From the NCBI GenBank assembly GCA_947095585.1, contig OX352763.1, forward strand, positions 28,321,462 to 28,385,461: a stretch of DNA of 64,000 bases, given 5' to 3'. The position numbers were made by a program, and so were the translations under genes. The notes under the pieces are model-generated. The model saw only the letters and a program-made list of their open reading frames with translations, did no database searches and had not been told where the DNA came from. Positions 34,086 to 46,470 of the stretch are shown here, piece by piece; positions within the stretch are counted from its first letter, which is position 1; every line of letters starts with the position of its first letter. This DNA comes from Nephrocerus scutellatus (lineage: Eukaryota; Arthropoda; Insecta; Diptera; Pipunculidae).

Positions 34086-35378
34086 AAAAGCTGTTTCCAG
34101 TGAGTTGAACTCATTTTACAACCCCTCTAAGCTTTAACTTTTTTGTCTTTGTAAACCTTATTCAAAGCATCTTTAAAATTTTCCGGAACCGGAACCAGTG
34201 CCTTTGCAGACCAACAGTGTCGCTAAATTGTTTGGGAACTTTGTTTTTGCCGCTGCTTGCGCATCTTTTAAATTTCCCATCTCGATGTTGACGCGGCAAA
34301 GAAGTTGTATAGATTTTTTAGAAATAAAAATAAATTAGTTGCTTGTACCGCAGCAATTGGGTGAGCTGTTTGTTAAAAAAGTCATTAGTAATATATTTAT
34401 TTTTATTTTTATTTTTATATTAATTTATTACTTTGTTCATAAATCTTGTAAAGAATACCTTGAAGATTAAATAAACTAAACTAAACTGATGACATTGAAT
34501 TAGGCAACCATCAAGAGAGCCAACTTAAAACTATGCTGAATATTTATACTGTTATCGATTTCGAGAGAAACTCCTTCAATGTATCCAGGACTTGATGAAG
34601 GAAGCATTGTTTATTTGTTATTCTGTATTTTTCTGTTCCATTTTTCTGCAGAAAATAATTCAACTGTAAAACAACCTAACGAAACTTTCAAACGACTAGT
34701 CATACAAGTTTCCAAGCAAACCGCTATATTAGAAAAGGATCGAATTAGAAATGAAATAGACTGGCTCCGATTGTCTGAATAATTGCAAGCCATAGTAGCA
34801 TAAGTTTCTTTGGCTTGCCACTACATTTTTAATACTTACTCACAAATTGTTTTATATTAAAATTCTAACCGCAGAATTAAATGAAAAAAAAAACATACAA
34901 ACCTTTTTTCTTAATGATTTTTTTGTAATTGTAGCAATCGCGCATTTTCTCATCTGCAAAAGATATTACAATTTAAGACAATAAGAGGAACTTGGAATAT
35001 TTTTTGTATAGTAACTTCCAAGGTTTTAATTCACTTTATTTGGGGACTCAATGTTTTATTGGTCGAGATAGGTTTTTAGCCCTGGAACTCACACAAAAAA
35101 CTTTGTGTACTTTTTTAAATTTAAACAATGTACTGACTGGTACGCAACTCATAATCCATCGTAGTCGTAATGAGTAAACTAATACTCGCGGCAATAATTC
35201 AAGTAACATCGTAGCATGTTAATGTTACCTAAAACGTCTTCCAATTTGGAAAATTCTTTTAGTTTGAAATACTAGCGAGAACTCTCGTAATCTTACTTGA
35301 TTGCATACAATTTCTTAATATTTATATTTTGATTAAAAAGAAGAAAAAAAAAGTCAAATAAAAGTGGGGCTTCCTCGC
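34086..35378. other. Intergenic DNA between convergent genes; one uncertain small frame
   Basis: No confirmed gene. At 34651-34782, after an acceptor-like TTTTTCTGCAG, a charged frame begins ENNSTVKQPNETFKRL and ends with a stop at 34780. It could be the terminal exon of an unrecognised small gene, or chance. The 3' UTR of the minus-strand CG7065-like gene should occupy roughly 35300-35378. Confidence 0.3.
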
Positions 35379-38300
35379 TTAATTATTATTATTGCCGCCG
35401 TCACCACGAGCAAACATATTATTATAAGCTTGCTGACCACCCCCCATCTGCTGCTGCATTTGAGGATTCGTAAAGTTTTGCATATTAAAGGGCATTGCTT
35501 GCATATTTGACATTTGTCCGTTAGACCAATTGAAATTTGAATAGGGATTATTATTGGACGGATTATTGTAGTTTGCATTGTTGTAATAGCCAGCTGCTTG
35601 CATGTTGTTCATGCCGGTTTGTTGTTGATATCCTGGAAATAGTTGTTGCTGATTTTGTGAGACTTGTTGCTGCTGTTGCTGTTGCAGTTGTTGTTGTTGC
35701 TGTTGTTGTTGTTGCTGTTGATAGAATGGTACCGAATTTGAAATGTTCGATTGATGTGGAGCAGCTGCCTGAGTGTTGCTCGGAAGCCTCTGGTGATTGA
35801 TTACCGTTGCAATTGTGTTGTTTGAGGTATCTGGTTCTTTCTTATTACCAGTTTGCTGGGTTTTTTGTTCATTAAACAAGCTGGAACTCTGTTGCAGCGA
35901 TCCCATTAAGTTGGCGATCAAATTCTGTGTGTCGCTCAGGGAAATATTTAGGCCGGCTCGATTGAAAGTCAATGCGGATGTAGACGATGTCGAAGAGGCT
36001 CGATCTGACAATTTTGATGGCACAACCTTCGAGGGTTGGTCTTTCATTTTGGCATCATTCTTTGTCTGCGAATAAGATTGATGTTTTTTGTTTTCATTCA
36101 TGTCATCGCGAGAGTTGCTTCCTTGTCTGGAAGTTTCTTCAGAAATTCGTTTAACATTACTCGAAGCAGCTTTCATTACGTCATCGACATTGTAATCATC
36201 GTCGTCTTCTTCATCTTCGTCGTCCATAAAATTTTGATAATGACTATTATTACGATCACGGTTGTTGCGATCATGAGGAGTTTTATCATCATCAGAAAAT
36301 GATCGATTCTTGCTGATTGGTGGGGAAGGATCGTGGTGTTGAGCAGGTTTTACCATTGAATCAACAAACTTAGAGCGATTTGCAGTATTATTGCTACCGC
36401 TGGCAAATGTAGACGATGACGACGACGGCTCATTTCCAGTACCAGAAGCGTTTACATATTTTCTCAATTTCTCAACACGAGCAGGATCAGCAGTCTCCAA
36501 CTTTTTTAAATGAGCAATTAAATGATGCTGTTCTTCGGTGGACAAATGTTTAAAGTTTTGCAACAATGTTTGCAAGTCCGAATCGGTTAAAGACTCGAGT
36601 GCACTGGCACTACTCTGTGCGTTTGCATCTTTATCTCCCTCCGTGGAGATTTCCTCTTCGACTTCAGCAACTAAGGCCGAAACTTCATTCTCAATCATTT
36701 CCTCAACAATTGATGGAATAACGTCTGCTGGCTGCTCAACGACGATTCCCAATTCAGGCAAGACATTTTTCATTTGCAGCGCATCACCGCCATGGTCGAC
36801 TTGATCTTTTGAAATTTTTACCAACAGAATAAACACATATATCAATTTGTCCATGTCTTCGGTTGAAATATCGTCACGCCCCTGCATTACAAGGGCAGCA
36901 GCTAATTTTGTGGCAACAATTTGTCGATCGAACGGTAAATCTTTAACCGTCGGTTTTTGATTTGGTTTCCTCTTCTTTTTAGGGCCGTCAACTTTTTTCT
37001 CATCATTTGGATCAGAGTCAGTGGTTGTCAAAGATTTACCTAAAAACACGGATAGAATTATATTAGAAATGAGTGGAAAACTTTCATTTGAATTTAATAC
37101 ATATTGTATAAAGTTTTTAATAAAGTTTTCTCTTTTGTTCGGCTTCTAAAATCACAGTTCACATTTTAATTTGTGCAAAAGTGCGTTGCGGGGCGTTGCT
37201 GGCTTTGTTTCACAAATAATCACACTTTATGCCCTTTAATGAACACGGGAACAATTTAAAGAACAACAACCGATACATACTAACTTTTAGGTACTCATAC
37301 AACCGAGATTTCATATAAAAAACGTAACCTTTTTTTTAATTTGGTATCGATATTTGAAGTACAAAGTCATAACGTAAATTAATGATATTTCAGATATTAG
37401 TGATATTTCAAGCAAACTTTTCAATACCAAAACTGTTGGAAACAAACCGCATCAACGATTACTATTCACGAAAAGAGAGATTGATTTTCTCTCCCTTAAT
37501 GGTACACTTAATGATATTTCGAGCCAACTTTCCGAGGCATTTCCGAAGATGATTCTTCAAATGAAGTATAAAATTCAAAAAGGCTTAATAACTAACTCCC
37601 CTCCAAATGAAAATACAAGTTCCACATAGAAACTTTTTGAAACAAACCGCATCAAGGATTACTATTCACGAAAAGAGAGATTGATTTTCTCTCCCTTAAT
37701 GGTACACTTAATGATATTTCTAGCAAACTTTCCGAGGCATTTACGAAGATGACTCTTTAAAGAAAACACAATATTCAGAAAGGTTTATTAACTAACTCCT
37801 TCAAATGAAAAAACAAATTCCACATAGAAACTTTTTGAAACAAACGCGAGAACGATTACTTTTCACGAAAAGAGAGATTGGTTTTCTCTCCCTTAATCAC
37901 TTAATGATATTTCGAGCAAACTTTCCGAGACATTTACGAAGATGACTCTTTAGAGGAAACAATATTCAGAAAGGTTTAATAACTAACTCCTCCAAATGAA
38001 AATAGAAGCTCCACAGAGAAACTTTTTAAAACAAACCGCGTCAACGAATACTTTTCACAAAAAGAGAGTTTAATTTTCTCTCCCTTGATGGTACACTTAG
38101 ATGATATTTCGAGCAGACTTTCCGAGGCATTGACATAGATGATTCTTCAAAAGAAACATAAAATTCAGAAAGGCTTTTAACTTCTCATCCAACTTAAAAT
38201 ACAAGTTCCACAGAGAAACTTTTTGAAACAAATCGCATCAACGATTAGTTTTCATGAAAAGAGAGATTGATTTTCTCACTTTCCTTTCATTCTGATACAT

Positions 38301-41300
38301 TTTCGAACATGACTCTTCAAAGGAAATACAATATTCAGAAAGACTTAATAATTAACTCCTAGAAATAAAAATACAAGTTACACATAGGAACTTTTTGAAA
38401 CAAGCCGCGTCAACGATTACTTTTCACGAAAATAGAATTGGTCTTCTCTCAATAAAGAGTATTTTTTGCTGTTGTTTTCATTGAAAATATAAGACATATA
38501 AATTCCTTAAATATTAAAAATTTTAATATGAAAATATGAGCTGGACATTGTCAAAACATCCACTTATGTTGTCATATGTAGCAGAAGAAAACATAAAACA
38601 TTTTGGCAACGAGCAGTCTTATAAGAGTTTTTCGAAAAAAACGCGCCAACGATTACCTTTCTTGATAACGAACAATTTTTGTCATTGTATATAAATGAAA
38701 ATATAAGACAAATAATTTCCTATTTAGTAATATGGTATTTTATATGAATTCAGTCCTCTCTGGAACTTTTTTAAACAAAGGCGTCTACGATTACGAATAT
38801 TTTGCTATTATAGTCATATTAATGCAAACTATACGCGAGCGCTTCTCTGGCAGCTTACCTTCTGAACTCTTTGATGTACTCTCATTCTTATCAAAACATT
38901 TGAGTTTAATTATACTTATTATCAATTTGGAAGTGATCGGGCCTCTCATACAAATCTTTCAAAAAAGTAACCCTATTTTCTTCAAATTTTATACAAATGT
39001 GTATGGACAACACTTTCTCTAATAATTTGTAAGTGATCGGATCCCAGCGCCGAAAGGCTCCCATATAATTTTTTAAAAAGTAAACCAATTTTATTCAAAT
39101 ATACATGTGTATCTCGTGCTAGAGAATTTTTTTTAGTCTTATATTAGTTTAAACAATATTAATTAATAGCCGCCTAACTTTTTTTGGCGTATATGTATAA
39201 GGTCTTAATCAGCGGTCTTCATAAAAATTATTATTTTTTCTATAAATTATAAAATAATAACACACTTTCCACTAGGCACTTTAACAAACAACTTTAGCAC
39301 GTTTTAATTAAACATATTATTACTAATATATATTAACAATGAACAATATAAAAAAAAATTTAATTTTAACAAAAAATGCATGGTATGTTATGTAGCAACC
39401 GAAAGAACGTAAACTTTTTATAGATGACGCAAGGGTACTAACTTTAACCGTAAAAACATTACGACGGAAACTTTCGCGATTATAAAGCTAAAAATAAAGT
39501 CAGCCGTTGATTTATATATAAGCTTTTTCGTTACTTCTTTTATTTATGAAAGAAATTCTTAAATATAAGTCAAACATTTAAGTATAAAATTTAACAAAAC
39601 GACAGAAAAAACATACTAGCTGTTTTCGGGCGCTTCGCTACCCGCACAACCCGCCCACCATCCTGTTAACAACACCGTTGCTGATATAAGCAGGATAGCG
39701 GAGGGAGGGCGGTGTACTATAGCATATTATCAAGAAATACGACAAATATTACTTCACAAAACTTTGTGTAAAATGAAATAACTTATAACCGAACTAATGA
39801 CATTTTCGTGAATATCTCGATTCCATCGACACATACGGGTTCAAAAAAAAAAAATAAACTTATATATTAGAAATACACATTCAAAAATATCTTAATTTTG
39901 GCGCTGGAATCGAAAAAAAAGAGATAAACCTTTAGAAGCACCAATCTAAGATATGCTCTTAATTTTGCTTTAATATGTCAAGTGGGTTAGGCGTGATGCT
40001 CTTACACACATATGCACAAATATCTCCACTCCAGCACTTCCTACTGGGTTCTTCAAGAAAAAAACAAACTTATCGGAACACAAAACGATCTTATGGTATG
40101 AATACGGCTTCGACACGTCCAGTGGTTTAAGCGTGATGAGGTTTCATATATATGCACAATCATATTTTCTAAAATATCTCGAGGCCAACGCCACCTACCG
40201 GGCTCAAAAAATTACAGAAAAACAGAAATTTTCATAAATATCGCCACATCAGGGCCACTTAACGGATCGAAAAAAGACGAACTTATCGGAGCAATAAACA
40301 AACATATGGTGTGAAAATAGCTTCTATAAGTCTAGTGGTTTAGGCGTAATGACGTTTGGAACTTAAAAATTCCCAAACATCAGTTCAATATTCAAAATTT
40401 AAAAGAAAAAAATAGAATTTAAAAAGTATTGCATCAATTTTTATGTAAGGTTATATTATTTGTAATGTTTCTAATAGTTCTAAGGCTAATATTTCTTTAA
40501 AAACTTAATATCTATGTCCTTATGCAGGGCCCCACTCTCCTGTCAATCAAGCATGCTCCATTATGACTCTTATGTCGTTTTTAAAAAAAAATAAAAAATT
40601 TGGCGCAGATTGATTTTATGGCTGTCAAGTTGTTCGTTAAAAAAAAAATCTACGGTAGATCGGATTTCCCCTCTAACTGATCTTGATATTTTGGGAGATT
40701 TACCCCTCTTTTATTAACTGCAACAACGACACATGCAACAAAACAATGTCCTTTCCACGACGATTGGTTCTACGCACCGAAAGGACCCCAATACCTATCG
40801 AGACATTGGGCCAAAGATCGTCAACACAACAACAGGTTTGAGATTGGATCACTTGGATCCACTCCCAAACTTGGGAGTTGCTACAAAAACAACAACAAAA
40901 CAATGTAAACAAAGGATTCTCGGCTTGCGTGTTCGCTTTTTCAAGAAAAAATCTGAGCCCAGATAACTAAAACAAATAAAAATACGACATTAAACATTTG
41001 TGATGAAATATCATCAGTACAAAAACATAGTGGTTCACAAATTTTTAACCATAATCATGATTATTAAAAATAAATATTTGTAGGTACTAATTGTAGTTCA
41101 TATTTTATTTGCCGGCAATTAAAATTTTGGTCAAAAGATATTACAAAACGAATCTTTTGGAAATTAATTTGACCTAATTTCATTAATATGATGAACACAT
41201 CAGCATGTAGCTGTAAGTACTTATTACACTTTTAAAAATATTTCAACACTAAATTATCTAATAAATACGGAAAACAAATAATAGACGATAAACAAATAAA

Positions 41301-44300
41301 TTGTAAAAGAAGAAAGAAAACCAGACAAGAAGATAAACAAATAAATTGTAAAAGAAGAAAGACAGACAGCAACCACTTGAAATACAAAAATGTTATATGA
41401 GCCGTTATTGTTTGAAAGTGGTAAAGTCCACATTTGGAGTAAAATTATTTAATTACTTTAATTATTAACCATTTATTCATTTTTTTCCAAAAGTGGACTT
41501 TCAAATATATAACGGCTAATAATCGGTTGTCGAAGACTCACTACAATACAATTTCGAATCCCAATCTCCACAGAAAGCCATAAATTCCAAAATCGAATTT
41601 CATAAATTGCTTTTCTAGAATGTTATACGCTCAAAAGAACTACGCCCATTGTTATTATGTTGTTGCGGATAGTTACTTTTTTGATAATGTACTTGCTTGT
41701 AAAGAAACAACAACAAACAATGTAATCGTTTAAAAGCAGTACCTATGTAAAAAGTCGCCGGGACAATTACAATTATTTTGAAGAAAGTGTATGTCGCAAC
41801 AATTCGTTAAAGAAATTCTACCGGTCATAGTGCTCTCACAATGAAAAACTTTATACTTAAGACTTACAGGATTGTATGGATTTCGGTTTTAAAAAAAAAA
41901 AATTTGCTCGCTATGTTGGAAATCCATACAATCCTGTGAGAGCACCATCAGAGATTTTGAGTTATTGTTTACATAGCATTTGAGGAAAATGTTTTTAGTA
42001 TTCGTAATGCATTTAAGTGAAGTCATTTCAAATACCTTAAGAGTTATAAGTTATTACAAATATTAAGGAGACAAATACACTTCAACATAACTCGCGACAG
42101 CCATGTAGCCCACAAAACACACACACACTGCCCGTAAGACTCCACGACGTAATCGTTCTGCTTTTGATCAATGCCACAGGGATTTCTCAAAAACAAAATC
42201 ATCATTTTTAGCCTGTAAAATTATATTGCACTTAAAGGAGCTAATAAATAAGCAGCACAATAAGGATCACTTTAATAGGGAAAACTTTTAAATCTAACAC
42301 TTAACAACAACTATAAAACAAGAAAAGGTTTGAATCGAATTCCAACGAAACTTGATGGCAAACTGAAAAATAATTGCGTTTGTTTGCCTCTTGCACTTCT
42401 ACTGCACTACACCTACTAAAGTATACCGCGGTAAAAATAAGGTTTCACAACGTTCCGAGATAATAAAAAACCGGGTAAAAAAATAGAAACTCAAAGTAGT
42501 AAATGGAATTGTACTTACGGACTCGACGACGTATTTGTACTTACCTTTTTGATTTACTTGATATACAATTGCAGCAATATTCTTGATAGCCTTTTTTACG
42601 GCCTTCACTTTATGAGCATCTTCCAAAACATCAGCTATAAGGAGTCCTTTTAATTTCTCTTTTATCGTTTCGAAGAAAACACAATAGTCCTCGTTGATGA
42701 GCATATCATCAGCAGAATTGGCTTTAACCTTTTCCAGAGCCAATGCTTTGCCAAGTAAATCGACAACTTTTGGCCCTAAACTGCCGAGGTGATCTTCAAG
42801 GGCAGTCAACAAACGGAGTACAGCAACAACGGTCAATGGACCCTCGTCCTCTGGCTCTACTTCAGTGACTTCCTCCTTTTTAGATGACGCTGTCTGTGGA
42901 CTGCTGATATGCTCATACTTTGGATATTTGTATGGATCTAGGACGCGATAGCCGCTGTGGCCGACAAAGTGTGGCGCTTCTGGAAACCTCGGACGATGAA
43001 AACCAGGATGATAAAATTCAGTAGGTGGAATGTGTGTGGCGTATCGATGCGCTTCCCGTGCAGAATGAGCAGCTCGAGCGCGTTCATAAGCCTGCACTTT
43101 GTTGTACTGCTGTGATGACCGGCGTTCGTAATCATCACTGAGTGGACTAAGCGAATTTGATTTTGAACGACCACGAGAAGAACGCTTTGCTGGATGCTTT
43201 GAATTGGATCGTGAACGGTTCGGTGACGAGGGCTCGCTATCATCACTAATGTCTATTACAGCGGTTGGCTTTGCTTTGTTGCCAGCCGGTGGTCTCGTCG
43301 GCTTTGCAGCCGAGTCTTTTGCTGATTTCGATGACATATTTCCCCCTGCGCTAACGTTACGAACAACCTGAACTTTATATTTTTCTTTCAGTTGATCGGT
43401 TTTTTCTTCAGCATTCTCTGGCAAACCTAACTTTGTTTTTAATTCTTTTTTCTTGTTTTCCAAATCATCATTATAAAGTTCTTTCATTCGCCGTGTCCAA
43501 AAGATTATCCATTCCGGTTTATAATCATACTTGTTGGGATCAATTTTCTTCTCGCTTTGCAATTCCTTGTAACGACGATTCCAGAACTTCTTCCACTCCT
43601 CCGGGTAAAGTGGATGCTTCTCAGGGTTCTTCTCATTGTCCTTTTGAAGTTGATTTATAGATTTCATATATATGTCAAGCATACAGCGATACTTTTCCCA
43701 TTTGTAACGTTCTTGGGCGATTTGAGAAGCTTGAATTGAAAGCTCTTTAGGCGTGGGAAGAGAAACTGTATTTGCTTTTTTCTCTGAATCAAATGTACGG
43801 GTTTCTTCAAATGGTGGTGACCGACGTACTCGTGGCAAAACCCTGTAAGCTGGTGATTGTGATTTGTGTTTTAACTTTTTATTACTCGATGGCTGCTGAC
43901 CATCAGAGTCACTAGAAATTGAATCAAGGCTATCTCGGTTGCGAGAAATTCGAACAGCGGCCAATGCTTCCGCATTGATTCGTTTTGGAGCCTTGATTGT
44001 TATCTGAAGAGTTTGATCGTCTTTAAGCTTTCTCTGCTGATTCTCCGGTTCCATAAGTACCCGATCGACAATATTTACAAAGGTGGGTCCATTGCATTCA
44101 TCATAGTGAAACATAGCGTTAACCTCGTCTTGTAAATTGTTTCGAAGGCGGCGAAAATCGTCGCTATTGCAAACAGTTAATTGCAGGCGACCGTGATGCT
44201 CCTCAATTGCCTCGCTTAGACTTATTATTATTTGATTCATAGTTGAGCGTGAATCTGGCTTGTATCTGATTGGAGCCAATTCACGAATAGCCGATGGAAA

Positions 44301-44555
44301 GTGCTTTTCTAAGTACTTCAAACGATGATTAAAACTTTTCCAGTGCGCTATTATCGTGCGCGGATCGCCCCGCTTATCACATAACAAACATATATAGCCC
44401 CGTTCGCGGTCATCATCATGGTACAGCTCTACAGTGTACTCGATTCCGATTAGAGGACTACCCTGGTGAGCGACCACAACGCTTTGAATTTCGGCAACGC
44501 GATCAATTTCATCTTCAAACCCTGGTGGGACTGGTTCTCCTGGAGTGATATTCAT
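35379..44555 (-). CDS. CG7065: CG7065-like nuclear protein with U1/matrin-type zinc finger
   Basis: Minus strand, two coding exons: 44555-42545 and 37039-35379, joined in phase 1 across a 5.5-kb intron (donor AAAAAG|GTAAGT, acceptor TTTTTAG|GTAAAT); 1,223 residues. A single zinc finger near the start has C56-x2-C59-x11-H71-x5-H77, the spacing of RNA-binding U1/matrin-type fingers. The middle is charged and S/R-rich (SRSNSKHPAKRSSRGRSKS) with a repeated tryptophan motif (YPEEWKKFWNRRYKEL and KPEWIIFWTRRMKEL). After the junction come a basic KKKRKP stretch, acidic helices, a DEDEEDDDD tract and a polyQ run. I recall Drosophila CG7065 with this architecture, but that identity was not checked. 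Nuclear, RNA-related function is inference. An acceptor-like sequence just before the ATG suggests an untranslated first exon. Confidence 0.8.
37385..38800. repeat. ~195-bp tandem array inside the CG7065-like intron
   Basis: Five clear units and two eroded ones. Each has CACGAAAAGAGAGATTGATT, TTTCTCTCCCTTAATGG, AATGATATTTCGAGCAAACT and CTTTTTGAAACAAACCGC. GAGAGATTG recurs near 37474, 37674, 37868, 38061 and 38259, a spacing of 193-200 bp. This is satellite-like, with unit divergence increasing towards 38800. Confidence 0.8.
38935..39115 (-). repeat. ATCGGGTT-family units, reverse orientation
   Basis: Two units (GATCGGGCCTCTCATACAAA and the segment after GTAAGTGATCGGATCCCAGC) with ATTTTCTTCAAATTTTATAC, the reverse of the units at 1040-1600. 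Confidence 0.6.
39615..40385. repeat. ACTAGCTGTT repeat, copy 2, with internal ~200-bp units
   Basis: Starts ACTAGCTGTTTTCGGGCGCT like the copy at 9748. Inside, two or three degenerate units share ACTTATCGGAAC, TATGGTGTGAAAATAGCTTC and GTCTAGTGGTTTAGGCGTAA (near 39975, 40120, 40325). The class is unknown. Confidence 0.5.
40612..40960 (-). mobile_element. Harbinger-related MITE with a SINE inserted in it
   Basis: On the plus strand, 40612-40712 is the reverse complement of the right end of the autonomous element (50632-50750). 40725-40749 plus 40893-40960 is the reverse complement of its left end (47106-47200). The two ends lie side by side without the genes between them, which makes it an internally deleted derivative. 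A 143-bp SINE interrupts it at 40750-40892. Confidence 0.65.
40750..40892 (+). mobile_element. (CAA)n-tailed SINE with 14-bp target duplication
   Basis: 143 bp from CCTTTCCACGACGATTGGTT to an A/CAA-rich tail, flanked by CAACAAAACAATGT at 40736-40749 and 40893-40906 (perfect 14-bp duplication). It is nearly identical to the second SINE of the dimer at 24050-24190. I recall this sequence as widespread in tephritid fly non-coding DNA. Confidence 0.85.
41399..41520. mobile_element. Hairpin MITE-like repeat
   Basis: GAGCCGTTATTGTTTGAAAG at the left is matched by the reverse complement of the right end (TAGCCGTTATATATTTGAAAG), followed inside by AAGTCCAC / GTGGACTT. About 120 bp. Confidence 0.5.
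41828..41950. mobile_element. Palindromic MITE, copy 2 (CTCTCACAATG family)
   Basis: TGCTCTCACAATGAAAAACT at the left. The right end, ATCCATACAATCCTGTGAGAGCA, closes the hairpin with a shortened arm. Same family as 2911-3055 and 54973-55232. Confidence 0.65.
41951..42398. other. 5' end of the CG7065-like intron, nothing recognised
   Basis: Intronic. An exact identity to other sequence in the window was not found. Confidence 0.35.
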
Positions 44556-45300
44556 CCCTTTAAAAAAAATTACAAGCTAATTAACGTAGATTTTACTCCT
44601 GCTTAAATAAGTAAAACACAAAAGTCAGTAACTAAAATTACGTATCAATTTCTTCGATCGTTTTCTTATGCCCAAGCTGAAATTTTTCTTATTGCACATC
44701 CACTTTCAAGCACTAAACCAACTTAAAGTTGTTTTTTCACCAAAAAATCTTTAAATATTAATATTAAATGAAAATCACAAAATATTTTGCGGAGACTGCT
44801 TTCCAAATAAGAAAATGTCGGCCTGCGTCGGCGTTCGCAGAAAATTGATTATTTGTCGGCTTTCTTGCAACAAGAGAACGATACTTTTGCCTTGAGGTGT
44901 GTTCACGAAGTCATATCCATCAACCCTCCATTTCTCGGACAATTTTCCTGCGACCGTGTAAAATATTGGGAAAAAGTTAGTGAATTTATTATTTTTTAGT
45001 ACGACACTCTGCCTAAGTTTAATCGAAAGATTTGTCAACCATATTTGTTTTATCTTTTTTTTTGTATAAATGAATTTGATTTAGTCACAAAAAAGTGCTT
45101 GAAGAAATAAATTTAAATAATCTATTAAAGTTCGTTTGCTAGTTTTTTATGAAAACTCGTATTTACCAACCGTTTTTGTAAAAATTCATTATGTATTATT
45201 GGCAGGTGGTGGAACGATTAGTTTAGTTTATTCATTTGTTTTTTGGTACAATACGTCAACAGGCTCGTTATATGTAATTAAAAGTAATAAATGTTTTTAG
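44556..45300. other. 5' flank of the CG7065-like gene with one unassigned 87-codon frame
   Basis: The minus frame 45038-44775 (starting MTNLSIKLRQSVVLKNNK) has no recognised domain. It is longer than most chance frames in AT-rich DNA but has no supporting context. I leave it unassigned. The promoter of the CG7065-like gene should be here. Confidence 0.3.
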
Positions 45301-45429
45301 AAAATGGTGTGTTTTCCGATGCAAATCTCTATGTCAATCAAAAAGTTAAACATTTTTGGAGGTTATGTTTCCCAAAAGTAATCTGTCAGTTCGCAACGCA
45401 ACATTGTTTTTTATTTACTTGAGTTCAGT

Positions 45430-46345
45430 GAAAAAATGGAATTATCGCGTGAAAGTTTTCTTGTGATGAATTTTTACGATTTTCAAAAGGGGCTAACTCA
45501 AAAACAGTGTTTCGGATCACTTCATTCGACTTTCGGCGACGAAGCTTCCTCCTTGGCTAGTATTTATAATTGGTACAATGAATTTCACTCAAAGACGAGC
45601 CCCGTGAAGGTCGTCTAAAAACAGCTGTTGTGCCAGAAAACATCGATCTAAGAGAAAACTGATTGAAGAGGATCGTCATGTGACTTTTCGGAAAATCGAG
45701 GCATGCCTAGTGATTAGTAACACCAGCGTGTATACGATCTTATTTAAAGGTGCGGAAGCTATGTGCATGTTGGATTCCACATTTTTTGACAAATGCACCA
45801 AAAAAGGTTCGTGTTGATAGGTGCCGTCAAATGCTTGAAAACTCCGTTGAAGGTACTTCCAAAAACGTATACAAGATCGTGACAGGTGGCGAGTAATGGA
45901 TATTTGCCTATGAGCCGGAAAGAAAAGTGAAATCGACTGTTTGTGTCTTACATTTCGAAGAAAAACCAGCAAAAGTTGTGCGATCTTGGAGCGTTGGGAA
46001 GGAAATGGGCGTGTTTCTTTACGAAAACCGATCATGTGGCTACTGTGGCTCTTAAAAATCAAAAGACAGTCAATTCAGCTTTCTATACGACCATTTGTTT
46101 GCCTGAGGTTTTCAACATATTGAGAGAAAACAGCCTAAAATGGCGAATCATTTTGCATCACGATAATGCAAGCTAACACACATCACATCAAACAAGCGAG
46201 TATTTGAGCACTCACGATCGAATTGATGGGTCGTCCGCCTTACAGGCAGCACCGACCTGCACTCAATGACTTCTTCCTGTTCTCAACAATCAAAGATACG
46301 AACGAACATACTGATTTTAATGTTGAATTAATTCGAGTTGAATGG
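45430..46345 (+). pseudogene. Dead mariner (MLE) transposase
   Basis: Plus strand, broken into at least four frames. N-terminal DNA-binding part at 45436-45618 (ESFLVMNFYDFQKGLTQKQC, SIYNWYNEF), then RKIEACLVISNTSVY. The first catalytic block reads VTGGE where TGDE is expected. Then GHVATVAL, LHHDNAS (second acid retained) and LNDFFLF (third). The family length is about 345 codons and most segments are present, but many stops and shifts make it non-functional. Terminal repeats were not recognised; the Harbinger-type MITE abuts its 3' side. Confidence 0.8.
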
Positions 46346-46350
46346 GAATC

Positions 46351-46470
46351 TGCCATAGATTGATTTTTTGGCTGTCAAGTTGTTCCTTTTCTACACACAT
46401 ACATACAAAACAATGTAAAAAAGATTCTTGTTTATCGTGTTCGATAAGTAAACTTGAGTAAACACTTGCT
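46351..46470 (-). mobile_element. Partial Harbinger-related MITE
   Basis: ATCTGCCATAGATTGATTTT and GGCTGTCAAGTTGTTC match the reverse complement of 50710-50750. Next to it, AAAACAATGTAAAAAAGATT and TCGTGTTCG match the reverse complement of the left end at 47125-47170. The middle of the right end is deleted. It could alternatively be the outer left inverted repeat of the neighbouring autonomous element. Confidence 0.55.

Noticed and set aside
35537..36302. Plus-strand frames rich in Val and Cys
   Set aside because: They are antisense to the polyQ/acidic coding of the CG7065-like gene.
37385..38450. Regular repeats that might be mistaken for a CRISPR array
   Set aside because: Units are ~195 bp tandem copies without distinct spacers, inside a fly intron.
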